Assembly: GCA_902470835.1 (NCBI GenBank) | Contig: CABRHR010000054.1 | Coordinates: forward strand, 1-13,569 | Source: an uncultured Collinsella sp. | GTDB taxonomy: Bacteria; Actinomycetota; Coriobacteriia; Coriobacteriales; Coriobacteriaceae | Reading direction: 5' to 3' | DNA: 13,569 nucleotides | Shown here: in pieces, positions 1-5,882 of the stretch | Layout: every line of letters begins with the position of its first letter | Position numbering within the stretch: position 1 is the first letter of the stretch | Notes under the pieces: model-generated | Told to the model about the DNA's origin: nothing | The model's database searches: none | What the model saw: only the letters and a program-made list of their open reading frames with translations | Translations under genes and position numbers: made by a program

Positions 1-1185
1 GCGGGCTCGGGTGCGCGGATACTGGGTGGGCTGGCGCTTGCCGCGGTGTGCGGTGGCGTGCTGGCAGGGGTTTCGTCGCGCTCGCGGGCGTTTGCGCGCT
101 TGGTGGCGCCGGCGCTGTCGTTTGTAAAGGCGACGCCGGTCGCCTGTGTGGTGGTCCTGCTGCTCATTTGGCTGGGGTCTGCGCGCGTGAGCATCGCCGC
201 GGTGTTTTTGATGGCGCTGCCGGGCGTGTATTTTTCGCTGGTCGAGGGTTTGGCACAAGTGGATAAGCCGCTGGAGCAGATGCTCCGACTGCATGGCGTG
301 CGCGGCTGGCGCCTGTTTTGCGCCCACACCTGGCGCGAGGTGCTGCCGTTTGTGCTTTCGTGCGCCCGAGCTGTGATTGGCATGGGCTGGAAAGCCGGCG
401 TGGCGGCCGAGCTCATCGGCATGGCGGTGGGTACCGTGGGTGAGCGCATCTATCAGGCAAAGCTTTTGATTGAGACAGCCGACCTGCTGGCGTGGACCGT
501 GCTGGTCGTTGCCGCCTCGTGGGCGTGCGAGCGCGTGCTGGTGTGGCTACTGCAAGCTTCGGGGCCCGTGGCGTGGCGTGCGGCCGTGCGGACGCATGGA
601 CATGGGCTGCGCGGGCGTGCGGGGGCTGCTGCGGGCGACGGCGCTGCGGCGGGGCTTGCGCTTGCCGTAGGCGATCGCGCACCCTGGGCGCCGGCGCTGG
701 ACGGTCTGGTGCTCAACGTGCCTGCGGGTGGGCGTATCTGCGTGATGGGCGCCTCGGGCGTGGGTAAATCGACACTGCTTGCACTGGCGGCAGGGGAGTG
801 CGCGCCATGCTCGATGGTGTTTCAGGATGCGCGCTTGGTCGAGTCCGCCTCGGCGCTGGATAACGTGCTGGTGTGCGCCGATGAGTGCGTGGATGCTTCG
901 AGTGCTGCGTCCTTGCTGCGCCTGCTGGTGCCGGGGATCGATGCGCATACTTGCGTTGCCGAGCTTTCGGGCGGGCAGCGTCGGCGCGTTGAGATCGCCC
1001 GTGCCCTGCTGTGTCCCGGCGCCGCGTTGATTCTGGATGAGCCCTTTAACGGCCTGGATGCCGTCGCGCGCGATGCGACGGCCGAGGTCGTGCTCGACCT
1101 GCTCGACAGCCGCACGCTCTTGCTCGCTACCCACGACGCCACCGACGCCCAAGCTCTCAACATCTCGGACGTCATCACGCTCTAG
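1..1185 (+). CDS. Fused ABC transporter: permease plus ATPase, 5' truncated
   Basis: The reading frame is open from base 1, so the N-terminus lies outside the window. The first ~190 visible residues look like a binding-protein-dependent permease of the nitrate/taurine/thiamine-precursor type. They hold several hydrophobic spans and an EAA-like cytoplasmic loop (EQMLRLHGVRGWRLF, about bases 274-318). A Gly/Ala/Arg-rich linker (about 580-660) leads into an ABC ATPase domain. It has Walker A GASGVGKST (748-774), Q-loop MVFQD (814-828), signature LSGGQ (964-978), Walker B ALILDEP (1024-1044) and the H-loop His (1132-1134). All catalytic motifs look intact, so it should power import at the cytoplasmic membrane; the substrate cannot be told. 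Only 16 residues separate Walker A from the Q-loop Gln, well below the usual number, so this subdomain is very compact. A substrate-binding protein gene would be expected upstream. The family call is secure; substrate and fusion biology are inferred. Confidence 0.85.
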   Translation, partial: AGSGARILGGLALAAVCGGVLAGVSSRSRAFARLVAPALSFVKATPVACVVVLLLIWLGSARVSIAAVFLMALPGVYFSLVEGLAQVDKPLEQMLRLHGVRGWRLFCAHTWREVLPFVLSCARAVIGMGWKAGVAAELIGMAVGTVGERIYQAKLLIETADLLAWTVLVVAASWACERVLVWLLQASGPVAWRAAVRTHGHGLRGRAGAAAGDGAAAGLALAVGDRAPWAPALDGLVLNVPAGGRICVMGASGVGKSTLLALAAGECAPCSMVFQDARLVESASALDNVLVCADECVDASSAASLLRLLVPGIDAHTCVAELSGGQRRRVEIARALLCPGAALILDEPFNGLDAVARDATAEVVLDLLDSRTLLLATHDATDAQALNISDVITL

Positions 1186-1214
1186 AAGCTCATCCAAATC
1201 CAATCTCAACAACA

Positions 1215-1245
1215 AAATGATCTGTTTTCATCTGCTCCTATAGGG
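1215..1245 (+). repeat. Imperfect direct repeat, copy A (partner at 1612-1641)
   Basis: A 31-base segment starting AAATGATCTGTTTTC and ending CCTATAGGG matches 1612-1641 at about 25 aligned positions with a 1-base gap. It begins 29 bases after the ABC transporter stop and ends 10 bases before an extended -10-like box. The two copies bracket the relB-like gene. It could be a dispersed intergenic repeat or a shared control sequence; the sequence alone does not decide. Confidence 0.5.
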
Positions 1246-1253
1246 GTGGATGT

Positions 1254-1261
1254 GCTATTCT
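1254..1261 (+). promoter_or_regulatory. Possible extended -10 promoter for the relB-like gene
   Basis: The string TGCTATTCT (1253-1261 with its leading T) fits an extended -10 element (TG, one base, TATTCT). No good -35 is seen at 16-18 bases upstream. Transcription from here would start near 1268 and run through both inverted repeats before the relB-like start codon. Weak, position-only evidence. Confidence 0.3.
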
Positions 1262-1263
1262 AT

Positions 1264-1308
1264 CTGCGGGGTAATACTTAGGAATACCAAGTAATACCAA
1301 CGCCGCAG
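1264..1308. promoter_or_regulatory. Operator-like nested inverted repeat with 10-bp tandem half-sites
   Basis: Outer arms CTGCGG (1264-1269) and CCGCAG (1303-1308) enclose inner arms GGTAATACTT (1270-1279) and AAGTAATACC (1289-1298), which match with one mismatch. In addition AATACCAA occurs twice exactly 10 bases apart (1283-1290 and 1293-1300), on one face of the helix. Ribbon-helix-helix antitoxins of the RelB/DinJ type usually repress their own promoters by binding such closely spaced half-sites. Its place just after a possible -10 fits autorepression by the gene at 1413. Binding is inferred. Confidence 0.4.
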
Positions 1309-1320
1309 AAACAAACTCCG

Positions 1321-1377
1321 GATGCGGGCCAATCGGGTTGCCTTCACAGCCCGTCGCCCAGCCGCGTGGCCCGCATC
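1321..1377 (+). other. Predicted structured leader RNA upstream of the relB-like gene
   Basis: GATGCGGGCCA (1321-1331) and TGGCCCGCATC (1367-1377) form a perfect 11-bp stem. Inside it, CGGGTTG (1334-1340) pairs with CAGCCCG (1347-1353), one pair being G-U, around a six-base loop. The result is a stem with a nested hairpin and a short unpaired stretch (1354-1366). No T-run follows, so it is not an intrinsic terminator, and the ribosome binding site near 1402-1406 lies outside the stem. It resembles a structured 5' leader, but it could also be a DNA-level repeat or a small RNA. I match it to no known riboswitch class. Confidence 0.4.
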
Positions 1378-1412
1378 TATCCGCACTACCGTCGTTTCAA
1401 AAAGGAAGCGCC

Positions 1413-1613
1413 ATGGCAGAGCACATGACCCCTGTAGTCGCGAAGGTCTTGCCCGAGGAAAAGGCGGCCTTCGCGGCGGCAACCCAGCTCGTGGGCACCA
1501 CGCCGTCCAACGCCATCCGCATGTTCATCGCCGCGTTCAATCGCTGCGGCACCTTCCCGTTCGACATCTCGCCCAATGGGGCTTTTGGCACTACGCCTGA
1601 TCCTCGTCAATAA
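1413..1613 (+). CDS. Solitary RelB/DinJ-family antitoxin-like protein (66 aa)
   Basis: The start at 1413 is chosen because AAAAAGGAAG lies just upstream; the frame is also open further 5' but without a better site. The N-terminal half (about residues 5-45) has the ribbon-helix-helix pattern of RelB/DinJ antitoxins: a short strand TPVVAKVLP, a helix EKAAFAAATQLVG, then TPSNAIRMFIAAFNR. The following FPFDISPN closely resembles the PFD segment of DinJ-type proteins. In this family the N-terminus binds DNA and the C-terminus wraps and inactivates a RelE/YafQ-type ribonuclease. Here the gene ends 16 residues after that segment and no toxin gene follows: the next gene, 84 bases downstream, encodes a membrane protease. 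It is therefore an orphan antitoxin, a truncated remnant, or a regulator in its own right. The operator-like repeat and structured leader upstream fit a regulated gene. Confidence 0.65.
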   Translation: MAEHMTPVVAKVLPEEKAAFAAATQLVGTTPSNAIRMFIAAFNRCGTFPFDISPNGAFGTTPDPRQ

Positions 1614-1641
1614 ATGATCCGTTTTCCTCCGTCCCTATGGG
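1612..1641 (+). repeat. Imperfect direct repeat, copy B (partner at 1215-1245)
   Basis: AAATGATCCGTTTTCC through CCTATGGG repeats copy A with several C/T differences and one missing base. It overlaps the relB-like stop codon and precedes the frameshifted CPBP gene. TGATCC (1615-1620) can pair with GGATCA (1639-1644), giving this copy a small hairpin. Downstream, TGGTAGAAC (1662-1670) resembles an extended -10 for the CPBP gene, so the element may sit in a promoter region as copy A does. Confidence 0.5.
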
Positions 1642-1696
1642 ATCAGCTCCTTGCCGAGTTGTGGTAGAACTAGGGAACGGTTTTGAGGAGGGTGGC

Positions 1697-2618
1697 ATGC
1701 TCAATGCGTTGATCTGGGCGCTTGCCTGTTTTGGCGTCGTTGCTGCCGATATTGCCCTGAGCGTGGTTTTGTTCTCGGTACTGGACATCGTGTCGGCGCT
1801 GACGGGTTTTCCGATCGACAACCTCGATATTCAATGGTTTCAGGCCGTAGCGCAGACAGCGTCATTTTTGATGGCATTGCTGTGGTGGCGCTATCTGTGG
1901 CCGCGCTCGTTTATGGCTCGCTGGCAAAGCGAGCACCCGCTCGGCGGGGGAGCTCGCGGCGCGTGGATGCGCATTGCCTGCGTTATCGTGATCGGCCTGG
2001 CGTTGCAGGTGGTCGTTGGCTACGTGGCCGACGCCGTACTCTCGCTGCTGCCCGAGGCCGCGGCCGACTACAACGAGCTTGTCGAGGAGACGGGCATGGG
2101 CGATACCAGCTATCTGGCCGTGCTGACCACGGTGCTCGGCGCCCCCTTCTGCGAAGAGCTGCTGGTACGTGGCATTATTTTTTGAGTTTTCGCTCCGAGC
2201 GTTTAACCCGCAGTGTCGTCCGCTCTGGAAGCGCCGGCGTCGCGCGCAGACACAGGACGGCTCCATGGTGCCCTGGGCGGCCCCGAGCACCTGGGGTATC
2301 GCCGCGGCAATTGTGCTGCAGGCGGCGGTCTTTGGTTTTATGCATATGAACTGGGTGCAGGGTTGCTATGCGGGCGCCGCCGGCCTCATCTTTGGCTGGG
2401 TGCTCGTGACGACCGGAAAACTCCGCTACACCATATTGCTGCACTTTGCCTTTAACGCCGGATCGTATCTCATGACGTTGCTCTGGTTTGTGAGCACGCC
2501 GCTCGACGTGATAATCACGGTTGCGATCGCCGGCACCATCCTCGTTGAGGCAATGCGCTCGCTGCGCCAAGCGTGCCAACAGGGCGCTGCGAGCGCATCT
2601 GCCGCATTCCCGCACTAA
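1697..2618 (+). pseudogene. CPBP-family (CAAX-like) intramembrane metalloprotease, frameshifted
   Basis: Start ATG at 1697 follows a strong GAGGAGGG site. The first frame encodes 162 residues of membrane-spanning sequence ending ...EELLVRGIIF and stops at TGA 2183-2185. The next frame continues without a gap to 2618 and carries the other two family motifs: FGFMH (near 2332-2346) and HFAFN (near 2443-2457). The first frame holds the catalytic EExxxR (E153, E154, R158). CPBP proteases are integral-membrane enzymes of the Abi/Rce1 type, and all three motifs are needed to bind metal. Removing one T from the T6 run at 2177-2182 restores a single 306-residue protein. As read, the product lacks motifs 2 and 3 and should be inactive. 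Possible causes are mutation, sequence error, slippage on the T-run, or +1 recoding at TTT-TGA. The stop overlaps the ygiQ stop on the other strand by 3 bases. Confidence 0.8.
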
Positions 2619-4747
2619 TTGCGGCGTCCGCCTCCGTTGGCACCCTGACGCCCCTGAGCTGCACGGTTGCGCCCGGCGGTGTTTTGCGCACGCGACATGC
2701 CGCTGTGCCCCTTGCTGCCCTTAGGCCCCTTGCCGGCCCCGCCGTGCGGCTTGCCGCCCTTCTTGCCGGTGCCATGTCCACCGCCAGCAGACGTCTCGCC
2801 CGGGCGTGGCGGCACGGGACGAATCAGGCAATGCTTGGTGTAGCCGATCAGGTCACGACGCCCGGCCTTTTCCAGCGCCTCGCGCACGAGCTTGTAGTTC
2901 TCGGGTTTGCGATACTGAATGAGCGCGCGCTGCATGGCCTTTTCGTGCGGGTCGCGCGCCACATAGATCGGCTTCATGGTGCGCGGGTCCACGCCGGTGT
3001 AGTACATGCAGGTCGACATGGTGGACGGCGTGGGGTAGAAGTCCTGCACCTGCTCGGGCATGTAGCCCATGTCGCGCACGGCTTCGGCAAGGTCCACGGC
3101 TTCCTTCATGGTCGAGCCGGGGTGGCTCGAGATCAGATACGGCACTACGTACTGCTTGAGTCCGTATTCGCGGTTCAAGCGCTCAAATTTGCGACAGAAC
3201 GCATCGTAGACGGCGCGGCTCGGCTTGCCCATTACGGAGAGCACCGCGTCGCTCACGTGCTCGGGTGCCACGCGCAGTTGGCCCGAGACATGGTGTTCCA
3301 GCAGCTCGCGCAAAAACTCGTCCGAGGCATCGGCCATGGTGTAGTCAAAACGGATGCCGCTGCGGACAAAGACCTTCTTGACGCCCGGCAGCTGGCGCAG
3401 GTCGCGCAGCAGCTGCGTGTAGCCGCTCTCGTCGACCACCATGTTCTTGCACACGCTCGGCCACAGGCAGCGCTTGTTCTTGCACACGCCGTGTTTGAGC
3501 TGTTTGTCGCAGGCAGGGCGGCTGAAGTTTGCCGTCGGTCCGCCCACGTCGTTGATATAGCCCTTAAACTCCGGGTCGCGCGTGAGCAGCTCGGCCTCGC
3601 GCATGATCGAATCGTGGCTGCGCATCTGCAGTACGCGGCCCTGGTGGAAGGTGAGCGCGCAAAACGAGCACTCGCCAAAGCACCCGCGGTTGGAGCTGAT
3701 GGAAAACTTGATCTCGGCAAAGGCCGGCACGCCGCCTGCCGCGTCGTAGTCGGGATGCCAATCGCGTGCGTAGGGGAGCTCGGCCACCTCGTCCATCTCA
3801 TCGGTGGTGAGCGTCGCCGACGGCGGGTTCTGCACCACATAGACGCTGTTGGGGTAGGGTTCTACCAGGCGATGCCCGGTGATGGGGTCCATGTTTTGCT
3901 GCTGCACGTTAAAGCTACGCGCGTAGTTGAGCCTATCGGCGGCAAGGTCGTCCCAGCTGGGCAGCAGGTCGTAATCGTAGACCTCGTCGAGCGAGCCTGT
4001 GCGGTAAACGGTGCCGTTGATATAGGTGATCTGGTCGACGGGCAGTCCCGCGTCGAGCGCGTCGGCGATCTCGACGATCGCGTGCTCGCCCATGCCGTAG
4101 ATGAGGATGTCGGCGCCCGAGTCGAGCAGCACCGAGCGCTTGAGTTTGTCCTGCCAGTAGTCGTAGTGGGCCAGGCGACGCAGACTTGCCTCGATACCGC
4201 CGATGATGATGGGAGCGTCCTTGAACGTCTGGCGGATGAGGTTGCCGTAGACCGTGACGGCTCGGTTGGGACGGCGCCCCTCCTCGCCACCGGGGGTATA
4301 GGCGTCGGTGTGGCGGCGGTGCTTGGTCACCGAATAGTGGTTGACCATGGAGTCCATGTTACCGGCACTGACGAGAAAGCCCAGGCGCGGCTCGCCGAGC
4401 ACGGTGATGCTGGCGGGGTCGGTCCAGTCGGGTTGGCAGATGATGCCCACCTTGTAGCCGTGCGCGTCGAGGACGCGGCTGATGATGGCCATGCCAAAGC
4501 TGGGATGGTCCACGTAGGCGTCGCCGCAGATATAGACGAAGTCGCACTGGTCCCAGCCGCGCGCATCCATGTCGGCGCGGCTGACGGGGAGGAACTTATC
4601 GCGGCCCGGGCGCCAGGGACGGGCGGGCGCTGCCGGGGTATGAGCGGCGTGGCCGCCCTGGGCCTTGCCGCCGCGCTTTTGCTGCTGGCCCTGTTTGCCC
4701 TGCTGACTGCGCTGGTTATTCTGAGCGTGCTGAGGCTTTTTTGCCAC
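2615..4747 (-). CDS. ygiQ: YgiQ-family radical SAM protein
   Basis: The start is set at GTG 4747, preceded by GGGAGG seven bases upstream; the frame is open further out but that stretch (to 4918) does not look like YgiQ and lacks a better site. It gives 710 residues, close to the family's usual ~700-740. An N-terminal Gln/Lys/Gly-rich tail (1-45) leads into the conserved YgiQ N-terminal domain (about 48-300). The radical SAM cluster motif CFGECSFC provides C356, C360 and C363. A second Cys set (C413, C422, C427, C433) is typical of the family. The last ~60 residues (650-710) are a low-complexity Gly/Lys/Arg tail. Radical SAM enzymes cleave S-adenosylmethionine with a 4Fe-4S cluster; YgiQ's own reaction is, to my knowledge, not established. 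It is a monocistronic gene, convergent with the CPBP gene and divergent from the YoaK-like gene. Confidence 0.93.
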   Translation of the reverse strand: MAKKPQHAQNNQRSQQGKQGQQQKRGGKAQGGHAAHTPAAPARPWRPGRDKFLPVSRADMDARGWDQCDFVYICGDAYVDHPSFGMAIISRVLDAHGYKVGIICQPDWTDPASITVLGEPRLGFLVSAGNMDSMVNHYSVTKHRRHTDAYTPGGEEGRRPNRAVTVYGNLIRQTFKDAPIIIGGIEASLRRLAHYDYWQDKLKRSVLLDSGADILIYGMGEHAIVEIADALDAGLPVDQITYINGTVYRTGSLDEVYDYDLLPSWDDLAADRLNYARSFNVQQQNMDPITGHRLVEPYPNSVYVVQNPPSATLTTDEMDEVAELPYARDWHPDYDAAGGVPAFAEIKFSISSNRGCFGECSFCALTFHQGRVLQMRSHDSIMREAELLTRDPEFKGYINDVGGPTANFSRPACDKQLKHGVCKNKRCLWPSVCKNMVVDESGYTQLLRDLRQLPGVKKVFVRSGIRFDYTMADASDEFLRELLEHHVSGQLRVAPEHVSDAVLSVMGKPSRAVYDAFCRKFERLNREYGLKQYVVPYLISSHPGSTMKEAVDLAEAVRDMGYMPEQVQDFYPTPSTMSTCMYYTGVDPRTMKPIYVARDPHEKAMQRALIQYRKPENYKLVREALEKAGRRDLIGYTKHCLIRPVPPRPGETSAGGGHGTGKKGGKPHGGAGKGPKGSKGHSGMSRAQNTAGRNRAAQGRQGANGGGRRN

Positions 4748-4784
4748 GATCCCTCCCGGTGTTTGTATGCTGCACGTAATTGTA

Positions 4785-4819
4785 ACCAGTCTTTTTGGGA
4801 CGGGGCTAAAAAGACTGGT
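4785..4819. promoter_or_regulatory. Perfect 12-bp inverted repeat between divergent ygiQ and yoaK-like genes
   Basis: ACCAGTCTTTTT (4785-4796) and AAAAAGACTGGT (4808-4819) are exact reverse complements around an 11-base GC-rich loop. On the minus strand it starts about 38 bases before the ygiQ GTG, and a TACAAT box (rc of 4780-4785) abuts it. It could be an operator over the ygiQ promoter or a leader hairpin. The A/T-rich inner arms also resemble a small bidirectional terminator. The function is open. The rest of 4748-5000 shows no further gene. Confidence 0.4.
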
Positions 4820-5000
4820 GGAGTACATGGGCTGGCGGATCGGCGTGTCGATGCGGGTGCCGTTTGTTTCCAGACTGTGTATCCCCGTGTCGAAGGAGCC
4901 GTCTCGCGCGCACGCCATGTTGTCAATGGGTTACAGTATGAACGGCGGCTATGTCTCCGCCAACGCACGAGAGAGTCGTCAACAAGGAGGATGCACGACG

Positions 5001-5717
5001 ATGCAGCGTGCCAAACAGATATCTGAGTCTATTGAGCTGGGCATCATCTTGGCGCTCGCCGGTGGCTTTATGGATGTGTATTCGTACATTGGGCGCGACC
5101 ATGTTTTTGCAAACGCGCAGACGGGCAACATTCTGCTCGTGGGCGTAAGCATCTCGGAGGGCAACTGGGCGCTGGCGGGACGCTATTTCTTCCCCGTGGT
5201 GTCGTTTGCCGTGGGCATTATGCTTGCCGACCTGGTTCACGAGCGGTTTGGCAGTGTGATTCACTGGCGTCAGGTGACGGTGTTCTTTGAAGCCGTCATC
5301 TTGCTGGGCGTGAGCTTTATCCCCGGTGGCGGTTACAACCTGCTCGCCAACTGCCTCACCTCGTTTGCCTGCGGCATGCAGGTCGAGAGCTTCCGCAAGA
5401 TACATGGTCACGGCATCGCCACGACCATGTGCATCGGTAACCTGCGCAATGCGCTGCAAAACGTGGACGACTACATCATCACCCACAAGCGCGGCTTTTT
5501 GGAAAACGGCGTGCTGTACTTTGGCGTGATCTTTACCTTTGTGTTTGGCGCCGTGCTGGGCAACTGGTGTATTGAGCGCATGGGGCTGCACTCCATTGCG
5601 GTGGCGAGCGTGCTGCTGTTTATCGCATTTGCCATCATGTTTATCGACCGTGAGCGTGACTTGCGCTCTCGCTGGAAGGTTGCGGCCGAGGCTTGGAAAG
5701 AGGGCTGCCGAAAGTAA
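5001..5717 (+). CDS. YoaK/DUF1275-family membrane protein
   Basis: ATG 5001 is chosen because AAGGAGG (4984-4990) lies 10 bases upstream; the ATG at 4991 is out of frame. The 238-residue product has about six hydrophobic spans: near 12-30, 55-80, 90-108, 110-128 and two near the C-terminus (about 170-190 and 197-215). Family hallmarks are the N-terminal segment GGFMDVYSYI, the motif ANAQTGNILLVG (about 38-49), and the central FACGMQVESFRK with its following GIATTMCIGNLRNA. DUF1275 (YoaK) proteins are widespread inner-membrane proteins of unknown function. The short charged C-terminal tail (RERDLRSRWK...) is probably cytoplasmic. It stands alone, closed by a strong terminator seven bases after the stop. 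The family is clear; no substrate can be named. Confidence 0.88.
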   Translation: MQRAKQISESIELGIILALAGGFMDVYSYIGRDHVFANAQTGNILLVGVSISEGNWALAGRYFFPVVSFAVGIMLADLVHERFGSVIHWRQVTVFFEAVILLGVSFIPGGGYNLLANCLTSFACGMQVESFRKIHGHGIATTMCIGNLRNALQNVDDYIITHKRGFLENGVLYFGVIFTFVFGAVLGNWCIERMGLHSIAVASVLLFIAFAIMFIDRERDLRSRWKVAAEAWKEGCRK

Positions 5718-5723
5718 CCGAAT

Positions 5724-5758
5724 GCGGCAAAGGGGCTGTCCCTTTGCCGCTTTATTTT
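5724..5758 (+). terminator. Intrinsic terminator of the YoaK-like gene
   Basis: GCGGCAAAGGG (5724-5734) and CCCTTTGCCGC (5740-5750) make a perfect 11-bp stem with a five-base loop, followed by TTTATTTTT. This is the classic intrinsic terminator layout, starting seven bases after the stop codon. Confidence 0.92.
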
Positions 5759-5766
5759 TCATCATC

Positions 5767-5784
5767 TGTTGAAACGCTTTAACA
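5767..5784. promoter_or_regulatory. LacI-type operator-like palindrome upstream of the fucO-like gene
   Basis: TGTTGAAACGCTTTAACA is an 18-base pseudo-palindrome (7 of 9 positions pair) with the central CG typical of LacI-family and cre-like operators. Its core AACGCTTT (5773-5780) recurs inverted as AAAGCGTT at 5816-5823, about 43 bases centre to centre, and GAAACG (5771-5776) recurs as CGTTTC (5809-5814). A -35-like TTGACG (5788-5793) lies between, but I see no well-spaced -10. Two facing half-sites around a promoter would suit repression by a sugar-responsive regulator. The regulator is not in this window. A small hairpin, GGGGCG/CGCCCC (5843-5861), sits in the leader. Confidence 0.4.
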
Positions 5785-5882
5785 ATTTTGACGTTCTCAC
5801 GTGCTTTTCGTTTCAAAAGCGTTAGGATGGGACTTATAGCGTGGGGCGTAATGGGCGCCCCGCACACGATGGGAGGCTATCA

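Noticed and set aside
1413..1696. A complete toxin-antitoxin pair at relB
   Set aside because: No toxin-like frame follows; the next gene is a CPBP membrane protease, and the upstream gene is an ABC transporter.
2573..5026. An 817-codon open frame on the plus strand opposite ygiQ
   Set aside because: It is the antisense shadow of ygiQ, produced by GC-rich codon bias. It is rich in Val/Ala/His/Leu, has no family motifs, and the opposite strand encodes an unmistakable YgiQ.
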